Source: Taibaiella helva (lineage in GTDB: Bacteria > Bacteroidota > Bacteroidia > Chitinophagales > Chitinophagaceae). From it: a stretch of DNA of 64,000 nucleotides. Shown here one piece after another: positions 26,881 through 35,893 of the stretch (its first letter is position 1; each line of letters starts with the position of its first letter). The stretch is taken from the NCBI RefSeq assembly GCF_003545695.1, contig NZ_QUZZ01000015.1, positions 62,001-126,000 of the forward strand. The letters are read 5' to 3'. Under the pieces are notes generated by a model. The model searched no databases. It saw only the letters and a program-made list of their open reading frames with translations, and was not told the origin of the DNA. The position numbers and the translations under genes are program-made.

Positions 26881-28002
26881 TTATTTGATCCGTTTCTTAC
26901 GATTGGCTTCATAATCTTCAAAGATCATCTCACCCAGGCCTTTAAGGCCCGTATAGAAAGCCTTACCCTGGTTGGCCTCGGTAAAGTGGCTTACAAAGCG
27001 CTGCAGGTAAGGATCGCTGGCGATCATGAAGGTAGTGATGGGAATATGCAGCTTGCGTGCCTGCTGAGCCATGGTGTAGCATTTGTCGACGATGTATTCG
27101 TCCAATCCTATGCTGTTCATATAATAGGTACCATCGGCTTCCCGCACGCAGCTGGGCTTCCCGTCGGTGATCATAAAGATCTGCTTGTTGGTATTGCGCT
27201 TGCGGCGCAGGAGGTCCATAGCCAATTGCAGGCCGGCCACCGTATTGGTATGATAAGGTCCTACCTGGAGGTAGGGCAGGTCCTTGATCCCGATAGACCA
27301 GGCATCATCACCGAATACAAGAATATCCAGTGTATCCTTGGGATACCGTGTGGTGATCATCTCAGCCAGCGCCATGGCTACCTTTTTGGCAGGGGTGATG
27401 CGGTCTTCGCCATAGAGGATCATACTGTGGCTGATATCGATCATCAGCACGGTGCTCATCTGGGATTTGTACTGTGCATCTTCGACCACGAGATCATTCT
27501 CGGTAAGACGGAACACATCGGCGCCATTGTTGACCTGGGCATTCTTCAGGCTTTCGGTCAGTGAAATGCGATCGAGGCCGTCGCCGAAATGGTATTCCCT
27601 GAATTCTCCGGTATGCTCGTCGCCGCTGCCTGCGTACTTCGTCTTGTGGTTACCCGATCCGCTTTTCTTCAGGTTGCCGAAGATCTGCTTCAATGCCTGC
27701 TGCCTTATGGCCCTTTCCGTTTTGGCAGTGATGCCCAGCCCGCCCCCGGTACCATCGTTCTGCACTTCTTCCCTGATATAGCCTTTCTTCTTCAGGTCTT
27801 CGATAAAATCATCGATGGTGTACTTGTCGTCGGTCAGCTGGTATTCTGCGTCGAGCTCCCGCAGCCAGGCTATGGCTTCGTCCAGGTCGCCGGAAGTGTG
27901 CGTGATCAGTTCGGTGAAGATTTCGAAGAGTTTGTCGAAGGGAGCAATATCAGGCGGTTCATACTGTTTGAACAGGAACCCTTTCCTTTTATCTGTTTCC
28001 AT
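26881..28002 (-). CDS. VWA domain protein partner of the AAA ATPase
   Basis: The 373-aa protein has a C-terminal von Willebrand A domain with the MIDAS motif MIDISHSM (D-x-S-x-S) and later metal-contact residues in MITDGKPSC. The N-terminal half is helical and contains EAIAWLRELDAEYQLTDD and a Gly-rich linker near GTGGGLG. BchD/CoxE-like proteins of this kind bind the client and the ATPase. It is the first gene of the two-gene unit. Confidence 0.88.
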   Translation of the reverse strand: METDKRKGFLFKQYEPPDIAPFDKLFEIFTELITHTSGDLDEAIAWLRELDAEYQLTDDKYTIDDFIEDLKKKGYIREEVQNDGTGGGLGITAKTERAIRQQALKQIFGNLKKSGSGNHKTKYAGSGDEHTGEFREYHFGDGLDRISLTESLKNAQVNNGADVFRLTENDLVVEDAQYKSQMSTVLMIDISHSMILYGEDRITPAKKVAMALAEMITTRYPKDTLDILVFGDDAWSIGIKDLPYLQVGPYHTNTVAGLQLAMDLLRRKRNTNKQIFMITDGKPSCVREADGTYYMNSIGLDEYIVDKCYTMAQQARKLHIPITTFMIASDPYLQRFVSHFTEANQGKAFYTGLKGLGEMIFEDYEANRKKRIK

Positions 28003-28103
28003 AATATGCGTAAAATTAAGGCTATTGGCGTTAAGCCTTTATCAATTTTCTATTCGGCAGATAAGGAATTTCAATGGCCTGCAGACACCGCGCCCCGCCT
28101 GGC

Positions 28104-28595
28104 TCAGGGCCTCAGCCAATGGGTCATGGCGGGGTAGGGCGCCCGTTCCAGGGCCTCTGCCTTGTGGACTTCTGCTGTCATGCCTACCCATTGAAGCAGG
28201 GGAACGCCAAAGGTATGCCCCTGTCCGAATGCTTTTGCGATCGCGCTGCCGCCGTCCTGGTAGCCTTCGTCATGAAAAACAAAAGAAGGATCGATCGACA
28301 GGTGCCGGCAGGCAGCAAAGGACCAGGCAATGGCCATCATTTCTTCTGCAGCGCGGTTGTTGCGTGCCGCGATGGTATCCCCGGTAAGTCGGCTGCGTTC
28401 TTCCGGCGGCACCACGGCTATATGGCCGGCCTCGTGAAGGATATCGCCGGGGTACCGCAATAGCGCTTTATCTACGAGGATGCGGCCCTGGTCGATCAGC
28501 AGGCCGGGCAGGAACGTTTCGGCGGAAAGCTCGCAGAAGAGCACAGGAATTCCGATGGATCGGAGAAAGGTCACGGCTTTTTCAAAGGCTTCCAT
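28104..28595 (-). CDS. Hypothetical protein with HEAGH zinc motif
   Basis: The ATG at 28595 gives 163 aa; an upstream ATG at 28667 would add an AT-rich 24 residues. The sequence ILHEAGHIAVVP contains a HExxH metal site, and downstream NNRAAEEMMAIAWSF offers candidate acidic ligands, so a metallopeptidase fold is possible. It is found in Bacteroidota as a stand-alone protein without known substrate. There is no signal peptide. Confidence 0.65.
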   Translation of the reverse strand: MEAFEKAVTFLRSIGIPVLFCELSAETFLPGLLIDQGRILVDKALLRYPGDILHEAGHIAVVPPEERSRLTGDTIAARNNRAAEEMMAIAWSFAACRHLSIDPSFVFHDEGYQDGGSAIAKAFGQGHTFGVPLLQWVGMTAEVHKAEALERAPYPAMTHWLRP

Positions 28596-28693
28596 GGATC
28601 GGTCGGTTATTGGTCGGATGAATACAATGATACGATAAAATTGAAAAAAGCGCTGCCTGCTATACATTACCCCAAAAATTTGAAATGAATGAT

Positions 28694-29107
28694 TCAGCTT
28701 TTCACCAGGCCCATACCCCTTGAACGTGGATAAACCTCCCGGAAGCCATATTGTTCATAAAGCCTGTAGGCTTCGCCGTCGGCGATGAGGCTGATATAGC
28801 AGGAGGCCGGAAGTGATTGGGCTACAAAGGCCATCAGCTTTTCCATTATGAGCTTGCCTAATCCCTGTTTCTGATGCTCGGGTAATACACAGATATCGAC
28901 GATCTGGCAAAAGCAGGCGCCATCGCCGATAATGCGTCCCATGCCCACTACAGCATCCTGTTCAGGATCACGGATCACTACGGTACACACCGAACGGGGC
29001 AGACCGGCAGCTGCCGCTTCGGCCGTCTTGGGACTTAAGCCGGATGCCTGCCGGAGATAGCAATAGGTTTCGGTATCAATAGGAGCGTAGCTGGCCTGGT
29101 AGCGCAT
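28694..29107 (-). CDS. GNAT family N-acetyltransferase
   Basis: The ATG at 29107 gives 137 aa. The acetyl-CoA motif A is QIVDICVLPEHQKQGLGKLI, with Q-x-x-G-x-G, and motif B is LYEQYGFREV. A conserved RDPEQDAVVGMGRI strand precedes it. Substrate is unknown. The short gap to the HEAGH gene suggests the same direction of transcription but not a clear operon. Confidence 0.88.
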   Translation of the reverse strand: MRYQASYAPIDTETYCYLRQASGLSPKTAEAAAAGLPRSVCTVVIRDPEQDAVVGMGRIIGDGACFCQIVDICVLPEHQKQGLGKLIMEKLMAFVAQSLPASCYISLIADGEAYRLYEQYGFREVYPRSRGMGLVKS

Positions 29108-29245
29108 GTGGAATAAGGTTTTGCGCAAAGGTACCGTATTCCGCCTGTCCTGCTTTAACCGATCATTGATTCGTTAAAGCTGCCGCCGCAGCAAACTTCA
29201 GCGCTCATTATCTGTCCAAGCATTGCATTTGTAAAGCAAAGCAAA

Positions 29246-29614
29246 ATGAAAAAGGTAGGATTAGTATTGCTCTTTTCAGCAATCGTATCAGGTGCCTGGG
29301 CCAGGGTACCTGGCGGACATTTCCTGGATGGTTTTGGCCACAGGGTCATTGTCGTGAACGGAGGACTTTATCATCCTTTCTATAGCACATGGGGATTTAA
29401 TTACGGCTATCCTTACTACAACAGCATAACACCTCCGCCTTCAAAGCTTGATATTGAAATTGCCGGGATCAGGAACGATTATGCCGATAAGATCAGGTCG
29501 GTGAAAATGGATCCATCGCTGACAAAAAGCGAACGCAAGGCACAGGTAAAAATATTCAGGGAAGAGCGCAAGCTGGATGTCATAAACGCCGAGCGGAATT
29601 ATTATAAGTCGTAG
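29246..29614 (+). CDS. Small secreted protein
   Basis: The 122-aa product has a signal peptide (KVGLVLLFSAIVSGAWA), then a Gly/Tyr-rich part (WGFNYGYPYYNSI) and a charged helix with KSERKAQVKIFREERKL. It resembles small envelope proteins whose helical tail binds partners, but no family is recognised. A strong terminator follows 21 nt after its stop. Confidence 0.7.
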   Translation: MKKVGLVLLFSAIVSGAWARVPGGHFLDGFGHRVIVVNGGLYHPFYSTWGFNYGYPYYNSITPPPSKLDIEIAGIRNDYADKIRSVKMDPSLTKSERKAQVKIFREERKLDVINAERNYYKS

Positions 29615-29634
29615 CGGGTGTGTATAGGTAAAGC

Positions 29635-29665
29635 AAGGGCTGTTCCGATCTCAGGAGCAGCCCTT
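29635..29665 (+). terminator. Rho-independent terminator
   Basis: AAGGGCTGTTCC pairs with GGAGCAGCCCTT (12 bp, one G-U) around a 7-nt loop and is followed by TTTT. It ends the 29246-29614 gene. Confidence 0.85.
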
Positions 29666-29700
29666 TTGGTGCGGCTTATACGATTACGGGAACGGCAAGG

Positions 29701-30459
29701 CTACCAGGAAAAGACCCTCAGGCTTACGGTGCCGCTTAAGTTGAGGTTGTTCAGTGCACAGTAATAGGCATTCAGCTCCTTCAGCTTGCGCAGGCCGGCT
29801 ACCTTAAGGCTGGTCAGCTGACGGTTCTTATATACATTCAGCTCTTCCAGGTCTTTCAGGTGGGTAACATTGAGGGACTCCAGCATGTTGGCGTCCAGCC
29901 GCAGCACTTTGATTGCTGTCGATCCGGCTGCATTGAAGGTATACAGCTCATTGTCGTTAAGCTGGCATTCCTCCAGGAGCGGTTTGCCGCTCACATCGGC
30001 GCCCAAAAGCTTATTGTTGTGCAGCTGCAGCGCTTTAAGCCGGTTCAGTCCGCCCAGGTCGATCCGTTGCAGCTGGTTGTAGGCAGCATAAAGCGTTTCG
30101 AGGTTGGTGCAACCCTTCAGGTTGAGCACTTCCAGCTGGTTGCTGAAACCATAGACGGCCTTTAGCTTCGTCATGCCCTGCAGGTCGGCTTCCTTGAGCT
30201 CATTGTTATAGAACCCGAATTCTTCAAGATTGGTAAAGCTTTTGATGCCGGACAGCGATTCAATATGCCGCTTTTCGACATAAAGCCGCGTCACTTTCTG
30301 CGCCTCCGTTACCTGGATCTCTCCGTCGCCATTGAGGTCGACACCCTGGCTGATCAGGGCCTTTTTAAAGTTGGGATCTTCTATTTTTACGGTCTGGGCC
30401 TTTACTGCCGTTACTGCTAAAAGCAGGAGCGCGCAGCATTGTATGATCTTTCTGTTCAT
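29701..30459 (-). CDS. Secreted leucine-rich repeat protein
   Basis: The 252-aa protein starts with a signal peptide ending TAVKAQ. After an EF-like start (VDLNGDGEIQVTEAQ, matching the calcium-loop pattern D-x-N-x-D-G) it has about nine LRRs of roughly 21 residues, for example LKALQLHNNKLLGADVSG and LEELNVYKNRQLTSLKV. It ends abruptly after a repeat without a T9SS tail, so it may stay in the periplasm. It is 11 nt downstream of a secreted protein gene in the same direction. Confidence 0.88.
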   Translation of the reverse strand: MNRKIIQCCALLLLAVTAVKAQTVKIEDPNFKKALISQGVDLNGDGEIQVTEAQKVTRLYVEKRHIESLSGIKSFTNLEEFGFYNNELKEADLQGMTKLKAVYGFSNQLEVLNLKGCTNLETLYAAYNQLQRIDLGGLNRLKALQLHNNKLLGADVSGKPLLEECQLNDNELYTFNAAGSTAIKVLRLDANMLESLNVTHLKDLEELNVYKNRQLTSLKVAGLRKLKELNAYYCALNNLNLSGTVSLRVFSW

Positions 30460-30470
30460 CGTATCCTGCT

Positions 30471-31085
30471 TTAATTGCTGATGACTGTGGTTACTGTTTC
30501 TCCGTTGCTTTTTACCTCTACGATACCGGTCACCTCATCGTCCAGCGTGTACTTGTGGGTATAGGTGGTGTAGATCGGCCATGAGGCGACTGCGTTACCG
30601 TAATAATTATAACCGACTTCAGTGCCGGTCTGTACCGTTTCCTTGTATTCCCGCTCAAAGGTGATCCAGGTAGCGATATAGTATTTTCCGGGCTTCAGGT
30701 CCCTGAATTCGAAAGTGCCTTTGTTATCGACGAATTTGCCTTCGATCCGGTAGGTAAAGGCCTCATTGCTCATAGCTGCTATCTTTTTACCCTTGTGGTG
30801 TTTTTTCCTTAAGGCGGCAAACTCAAGCAGGTAGGGTGTTACGGGGAACAAGTCTATCCGGTCTCCCTGCCAGGGCAGGTAATCCACACCCCTTTTTCTC
30901 AATTTGGCAGTACCCCTGATGCGTGCGGTGCCTTCTCCCATCAGCTGTGCAGCCTCGGCTTCATTAAAAGCGGTAGCGGGAAAAAGGTATTGGGGTTCCT
31001 GCGCGCATACTTCCGATACACCGGCAAGTGATAGCAGGATAAGGAAGATACTGGTTTTGAAATGAAAATGCATAATTGTGCTCAT
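30471..31085 (-). CDS. Secreted carboxypeptidase-regulatory-like protein
   Basis: The ATG at 31085 gives 204 aa with a signal peptide ending SEVCAQ; a further ATG is four codons in. The region KFVDNKGTFEFRDLKPGKYY is a typical prealbumin-like strand pair (GTFEFRDLKPGKYYI). The rest is beta-like, ending VEVKSNGETVTTVI. Function is unknown. It is followed closely by the LRR gene, so the two are likely co-transcribed. Confidence 0.75.
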   Translation of the reverse strand: MSTIMHFHFKTSIFLILLSLAGVSEVCAQEPQYLFPATAFNEAEAAQLMGEGTARIRGTAKLRKRGVDYLPWQGDRIDLFPVTPYLLEFAALRKKHHKGKKIAAMSNEAFTYRIEGKFVDNKGTFEFRDLKPGKYYIATWITFEREYKETVQTGTEVGYNYYGNAVASWPIYTTYTHKYTLDDEVTGIVEVKSNGETVTTVISN

Positions 31086-31409
31086 GAGGTGAACAATAAA
31101 GCAAGTGCCTGCTTTTGCCCTGCAAAGCAAGGCACTGTCCGGCGGGGGATCAATACCTTGAATCCGGTATTTTTTGTACCGGGAAGCCGGTAGGCAAAAA
31201 TATCGGCTCGGTCCGCCGGGAAATGACGGTATACCGGTTTCTTGCGGCAATACGCTCAGTGCTTTGGCGCCTGGTGAGAAAAATGAAAATGTGTACGGCT
31301 TCCATGGCCTTGTAAAAAGTTTTGGCCGTCTGTTGCTATTCCTGCAATTTTAAGCCGCAAGAAAGACATTTGAACAGCACTGTTTACAGATTGAAACTTC
31401 TGATCGCTT

Positions 31410-32453
31410 ATGAAAAGGCTGCACCGGCACCTCCTTTATTTTCTTATCTTATCGCTCGCGGCCTGCCAGGACCAGAAAAGCCCGGGAGCGGCCGGCAGCA
31501 ACGATTCAGTCACAGCGCGTAAAGCCACTACCGCGCCCGTAAGCGATACCCTGCAATACATCGGGACAGGACAACACAACAATCGTTCCTCGCATTCCTT
31601 TATCAACCGGAAGCTGGATACGATCATCATCCGCTGGGGCAATCCTTATCCCGGTCTGGGCCCGAAAGCTGTATTCCGCTGCACATGGGTAGGGATACAG
31701 CCTGCTTCCGGCGGTGGCGCGGTCAATGAGATGAAGTCCTGCGAAGCGCTCAACCTGCCGCCCTTTGTGAACCCGGACATCAAGCCGGCCGACCGAAGGA
31801 TCAGCTATCTCTTTTTTGCCAACGGGGGTACCATTGGTTACCTGAACGATGGTACAGTAGTTGGTTGCCCACGGTGCGAGCCCAGCGCCGGCAATGCGGA
31901 AAAGATGCTGAGTGATCTGGCCATGGGGACCTATCAGGTGCTTAAAGATGGTTCCCTGCTCGTCAATGGTGAACAGATCGAGCGGCCGGAAATAAAAGAG
32001 GAAGGGAACGAATGGATGATCTTCGACACGAAGGAAAAGTGGGATGCTTTTATCCATGATATCGACGATCTGTCCACTGCCCGCAACCAGCAATACCTGT
32101 TGCAATTCGTGAACGGCTACCTGCGGCAGCTGAATCGGAACAAAGGCCTTGAAGCAGATAGAAGCTGGGTGCTCTCCAATACAAACGTCACCGATTCCTT
32201 CAAATATCAATACCGGCAATTGCTGGTCAGGACGCCACAATTAGAAGCCGATCCCATACTGGATGCGCAGGATTACCCGGATGGACAGCTGACAATCCAT
32301 TCTTACAGCGAAGAAGACCATTACTTCTGGCTGAAGGCCCAGGACTCGGATGACCCCGTACTGGTGGCCCGGCTGAAGCTGGAACAGGGCAAATGGCTGG
32401 TAGATGGCTGTGGTACGGTGAATGTCCCGGCAGAAAAACGGTTGCACAGGTAA
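31410..32453 (+). CDS. Lipoprotein of unknown function
   Basis: The 347-aa protein starts with a lipoprotein signal (YFLILSLAACQDQK; Cys about residue 19). The middle has KSCEALNLPPFVNPDIKP and FANGGTIGYLNDGTVVGCPR; the C-terminal part (RLKLEQGKWLVDGCGTVNVP) resembles the DUF3828/NTF2-like ends seen in Bacteroidota lipoproteins. No catalytic motif is seen. Confidence 0.75.
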   Translation: MKRLHRHLLYFLILSLAACQDQKSPGAAGSNDSVTARKATTAPVSDTLQYIGTGQHNNRSSHSFINRKLDTIIIRWGNPYPGLGPKAVFRCTWVGIQPASGGGAVNEMKSCEALNLPPFVNPDIKPADRRISYLFFANGGTIGYLNDGTVVGCPRCEPSAGNAEKMLSDLAMGTYQVLKDGSLLVNGEQIERPEIKEEGNEWMIFDTKEKWDAFIHDIDDLSTARNQQYLLQFVNGYLRQLNRNKGLEADRSWVLSNTNVTDSFKYQYRQLLVRTPQLEADPILDAQDYPDGQLTIHSYSEEDHYFWLKAQDSDDPVLVARLKLEQGKWLVDGCGTVNVPAEKRLHR

Positions 32454-32484
32454 AAAACGCAAGCATTTTAAATAAATACATCAC

Positions 32485-32946
32485 ATGAACATACTCCCTG
32501 AAATTGCCTGGGCCTTCAAGCGAAAGGCCTACGTAAACGAACAAGCATTTGACCAGGAGATTGCCGCTTATCAAAGTGCTATTTTAAAGGAGCGGGCACG
32601 TTGGAATGCCAGCCAGGTTGTTATCCCTGCTGCTGCGATAGATGTTTGCTATGAAGCCTGGATCAAAGGCAAAGAGGACCTGAGGCCTAATGAAACCCTG
32701 CTGGATGAAGAAGAGGCCTTCGATGAAGACAACGGGGATAATGGCTTTTACCAGGTGGAAGTGTGCGCCCGGCTAAAAGCTGCCAACGACGTTCATTTCA
32801 CGGCGCTTGACCTTATGTATCAATTGCAGCAGCAAACCAACAACAAAGAGCTGGGCGATCATATCTTCTTTGAGGGTCTTACACTAAGCCAGGAAGAAAG
32901 TTTCCAAAGCGATGTCCCGTTGTATTACCTGGATTGCGGCAGTTAA
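32485..32946 (+). CDS. Hypothetical cytoplasmic protein
   Basis: The 153-aa product is acidic with no signal peptide. The C-terminal part (FTALDLMYQLQQQTNNKELG followed by DHIFFEGL) resembles a group of small Bacteroidota proteins found near toxin or immunity loci, but I cannot name the family. It lies 31 nt after the lipoprotein gene. There is no sign of a toxin here. Confidence 0.6.
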   Translation: MNILPEIAWAFKRKAYVNEQAFDQEIAAYQSAILKERARWNASQVVIPAAAIDVCYEAWIKGKEDLRPNETLLDEEEAFDEDNGDNGFYQVEVCARLKAANDVHFTALDLMYQLQQQTNNKELGDHIFFEGLTLSQEESFQSDVPLYYLDCGS

Positions 32947-32992
32947 TTTTTTTGCCGGCGGAAAACAGTGGGGTTGTATACAAGCTATTTTT

Positions 32993-33805
32993 CTACACCA
33001 GCCATTCAGTAGGCGCTTTCCCGAATTTTTTCTTGAAGGCATGGGAAAAGTGGGAGAGGCTTTCAAAGCCAAGGTCGAGATAGATGGCTGAAGGTTTCCT
33101 GTTCTTGGTTTCGATCAGGTGCCTCGCTTCTGCGAGCCTTCGCTCCTGGAGCCAGTGTCGTGGCGCCATCCCGAATACCTTTTGAAAATCGCGCTTGAAG
33201 CCCGCCAGGCTTCTGCCGGTGAGCTGCGCAAATTTTTCAACGGGCACGTTGTAATGAAAATTGCTCAGCATGAATTTTTCCAGGTCCATCTTATAGGGTT
33301 CAGAAAAATCGAACAGCAGCGCTTCAAGCCCGGGTAGGGTATACAAGAGGAGATGTACGGCTTCTTTTACCTTCAGCATGCCGAGGGTTCGGGTAATGCT
33401 TTCTTCGGGGTGATGTACATAAGGAAGGATAGATTGAAAGAAAGCCCGCATGAAGTCGTTGCCGGGGATCAGGATATTAGCGGGACCCCTGTATTTCTGC
33501 CGGGGTCCGATCTGCTCTTCAAGGGCGATAGCCCTGAGAAAAGCCTCCTCCAGGCGGATGACAACCGTTTGATAGTCCTCTCCTTCCAGCGGCATTTTGG
33601 TGATCTCTCCCAACTGGTTTTTCCGGATCAGCAGCATTTGTCCCCGTTCCATGGATATGCTTTCGCTGGCGGTCTTCAGGGAAAAGCGGCCTCCGGCCTG
33701 CATAACCAGGATGTTATTTTCAAGGAAAGCCACCTTCTCCTTTCTCATCCTGGAAAGATAAGAGAAGAAGATGACTCCCGGAAGGATTTCTGTTCTATGC
33801 TGCAC
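32993..33805 (-). CDS. AraC family transcriptional regulator
   Basis: The 270-aa protein probably starts at the GTG at 33805, because the HRTEILPG segment just after it belongs to the cupin-like N-terminus. The C-terminal 100 residues hold two helix-turn-helix units: GRSLAGFKRDFQKVFGMAPRH and YLDLGFESLSHFSHAFKKKF. The gene is 40 nt downstream of an aldo/keto reductase gene on the same strand, so it may regulate that gene in response to a carbonyl compound. This link is inference. Confidence 0.87.
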   Translation of the reverse strand: MQHRTEILPGVIFFSYLSRMRKEKVAFLENNILVMQAGGRFSLKTASESISMERGQMLLIRKNQLGEITKMPLEGEDYQTVVIRLEEAFLRAIALEEQIGPRQKYRGPANILIPGNDFMRAFFQSILPYVHHPEESITRTLGMLKVKEAVHLLLYTLPGLEALLFDFSEPYKMDLEKFMLSNFHYNVPVEKFAQLTGRSLAGFKRDFQKVFGMAPRHWLQERRLAEARHLIETKNRKPSAIYLDLGFESLSHFSHAFKKKFGKAPTEWLV

Positions 33806-33845
33806 TATGTAAAGATATTAAACGCAAGGCTTACAGGCAACCCTC

Positions 33846-34814
33846 TTATCGTTGGAGATAGGTGCCGCCCAGTATGGCGCCCGGTGCAAAACAGGTATTC
33901 AGGGTATTCATCTCCTCCGGGCTGAAGGAGATCTCCATAGCTGCTGTATTTTCGGGCAGCCGCGACCTGCTGCTCATGCTGACCAGGGGCATGATGTGTT
34001 CGCCCTGCGCATTCACCCAGGCAATAGCCAGCTGAGCAGGCGTATAACCTTTATCCCTAGCCATTTGCTTCAGCACTTCTACTTTTTCCAGATTCTTTAC
34101 CAGGTTTTCTCCCTGAAAGCGGGAGAAGTGATGATGATAGCCTTCAGGCAGGGGAACCTTCATGTCGCCGGTAAGCAGGCCTTCAGCGGTATTGGCAAAG
34201 GCAACGACGCCGATACCCAGCGCTTCAGCAACAGGCAGCAGATCGCTTTCTATCTGCCGGTCGGCCAGCGAATAACCGATCTCCAATGCCGTTACGGGAT
34301 GTATGCTGTGCGCTTTGCGCAGCTGTTCTGCCGTGATCTCTGAAACACCGAGATAACGCACCTTCCCTTCTTTGATCAGGTCGGCAATGGTACCGATCAC
34401 CTCTTCTATGGGCACACTATTGTCCAGCCGGCAGGGCTGGTAGAGATCGATGGTGTCTATGCCCAGGCGTACCAGGGAATAGTTGATAAAGTTTTTGATC
34501 GCGACCGGCCGCAGATCCAGGCCCAGCATCTGGTTATTGTAAAAGATACCGCCGAATTTTACGCTGATGAAAGCATCGTCGCGGCGGCCTTTGATCGCCT
34601 TGCCGACCAGCAGCTCGTTGTGTCCGCTACCGTAAAAATCACCCGTGTTCAGGAAGTTGATGCCCTGGTCCAGGGCCGCCCGGATGGTGGCGATGCTTTC
34701 GTTTTCATCTCTTGCCTGGCTGCCCCAGACTGGCGACATGCGCATGCAGCCGAGGCCAAGTTTGGACACAAGCGGCCCGTTCTGTCCGAGGTTTATTTTT
34801 TTGATCGTCGTCAT
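33846..34814 (-). CDS. Aldo/keto reductase
   Basis: The 322-aa NADPH-dependent oxidoreductase shows the (alpha/beta)8 pattern: GLGCMRMSP at the start, NTGDFYGSGHNE (Asp/Tyr of the tetrad), SVKFGGI (Lys), and YLGVSEITAEQLRKAHSI. Where the tetrad His would be (YQPHRLD-like) the sequence is YQPCRLD, a variant also seen in the family. Substrates are typically aldehydes or ketones. It is upstream of an AraC gene. Confidence 0.92.
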   Translation of the reverse strand: MTTIKKINLGQNGPLVSKLGLGCMRMSPVWGSQARDENESIATIRAALDQGINFLNTGDFYGSGHNELLVGKAIKGRRDDAFISVKFGGIFYNNQMLGLDLRPVAIKNFINYSLVRLGIDTIDLYQPCRLDNSVPIEEVIGTIADLIKEGKVRYLGVSEITAEQLRKAHSIHPVTALEIGYSLADRQIESDLLPVAEALGIGVVAFANTAEGLLTGDMKVPLPEGYHHHFSRFQGENLVKNLEKVEVLKQMARDKGYTPAQLAIAWVNAQGEHIMPLVSMSSRSRLPENTAAMEISFSPEEMNTLNTCFAPGAILGGTYLQR

Positions 34815-34981
34815 ATTGTTTTAGTCATTAAGGATGCAAAGATCGGGGTAGCGGTCTCTGCCGGCTTTCCCATACAGCTCAAATTACTTGCTTGTACGGA
34901 TCAGCTGCTTGCCTGATTCGTATATGAACGGCATGCAGAAAACAGGAGTTATGCTACTTCCGGCTAAACAAAACCACATTT

Positions 34982-35013
34982 TTTGGCTGATCGCACTCTT
35001 TTATTTATCTTTG
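34982..35013 (+). promoter_or_regulatory. Bacteroidota-type promoter of the arr gene
   Basis: TTTG at 34982-34985 and TATCTTTG at 35006-35013 match the -33 and -7 consensus with 20 nt between. The ATG of arr follows after an AT-rich leader of 67 nt containing two AAGATAA repeats. Confidence 0.75.
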
Positions 35014-35080
35014 TAACTAAGATAATTACAAAATAAGATAAATTTCACCAGGATATTTAACCGCTAAAAATCATAATACA

Positions 35081-35524
35081 ATGGAAACAGCCAACGCAGT
35101 ACACGAGACGCAGACACCTGTCCAGGATGCCTTTTCCCAGACTTTCTTTCATGGAACCAAAGCGGATCTGCGCATCGGCGACCTTATAGAGACCGGCTTT
35201 CCATCCAATTTTGTAGACAGGAAATTGAAGCACATTTACCTGTCCGCTACCCTGAACGCGGCGATATGGGGTGCTGTGCTGGCATCGGGGGAGGGACGTG
35301 AACGAATATACCTGGTAGAAGCAACCGGCCCGCTGGAAGATGATCCCAATGTGACGGATAAAAAATTCCCGGGCAACCCGACGATGTCCTATCGCTCCAT
35401 TTATCCTTTCAAAGTGGTTGGCGAGGTTACGGTGTGGCAAAGGCATTCAGCAGAACAGATCCAGGCCATGAAAGAGGGGCTGGAAAAGCTGCGGCGGCAA
35501 GGGAGCCTGGTGATAGAGGAATAA
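35081..35524 (+). CDS. arr: Rifampin ADP-ribosyltransferase
   Basis: The 147-aa protein matches Arr in length and order: FFHGTKADLRIGDLIETGF near the N-terminus (His and Gly that bind NAD), IYLSATLNAAIWGAVLASGE, IYLVEATGPLEDDPNVTDKK (Asp region), and GNPTMSYRS before the C-terminal helix. Arr transfers ADP-ribose from NAD to the ansa-chain hydroxyl of rifamycins and inactivates them. The gene stands alone behind a good promoter; there is no integron or transposon next to it, so it looks chromosomal. Confidence 0.93.
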   Translation: METANAVHETQTPVQDAFSQTFFHGTKADLRIGDLIETGFPSNFVDRKLKHIYLSATLNAAIWGAVLASGEGRERIYLVEATGPLEDDPNVTDKKFPGNPTMSYRSIYPFKVVGEVTVWQRHSAEQIQAMKEGLEKLRRQGSLVIEE

Positions 35525-35893
35525 ATGAAGCTGCTGCTTTCACATCACGTCCTTAAAGATCCTTAAAGGATGCGGCGTACCCTGTACATTAATCTGCGCA
35601 GGCTTGTCCGGCATATCTCCCATCGCGTCGCGTCTTTTAGTCTTTGATATTAATTTAACAAGCAGGCGGGCACGTTCTTCCCGGCGCCGGGAGGGACAGG
35701 GAATATTGCAGCTGCATCAATATCACCAGGCCTTCCGGCTCCGGGTATGTGTCCCGGCGTACCAGGTGCTGCGTCTGCTTTTGATAGAAAAGTTGATCTT
35801 AACAATTAAACAATGCTATTAATATATGTACCGGCAATATTCCATATCGGATTTTAGGTACTTTCGGCGATCCATAACCAAAGCTTCAATTCT
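35525..35893. other. Intergenic region between arr and the C1q-like gene
   Basis: No gene is seen. It contains an inverted GC-rich stretch near 35687 (CCCGGCGCCGGGA) and, just before 35894, a box TACTTTCG close to the -7 consensus. Confidence 0.45.

Noticed and set aside
25754-26914. Plus-strand frame of 386 codons opposite the AAA ATPase gene
   Set aside because: It is the mirror of the AAA ATPase gene, with no recognisable domain and no promoter.
25406-28002. Magnesium chelatase BchI/BchD
   Set aside because: The pair has the fold, but no tetrapyrrole gene is nearby and MoxR-type pairs are far more common in this phylum.
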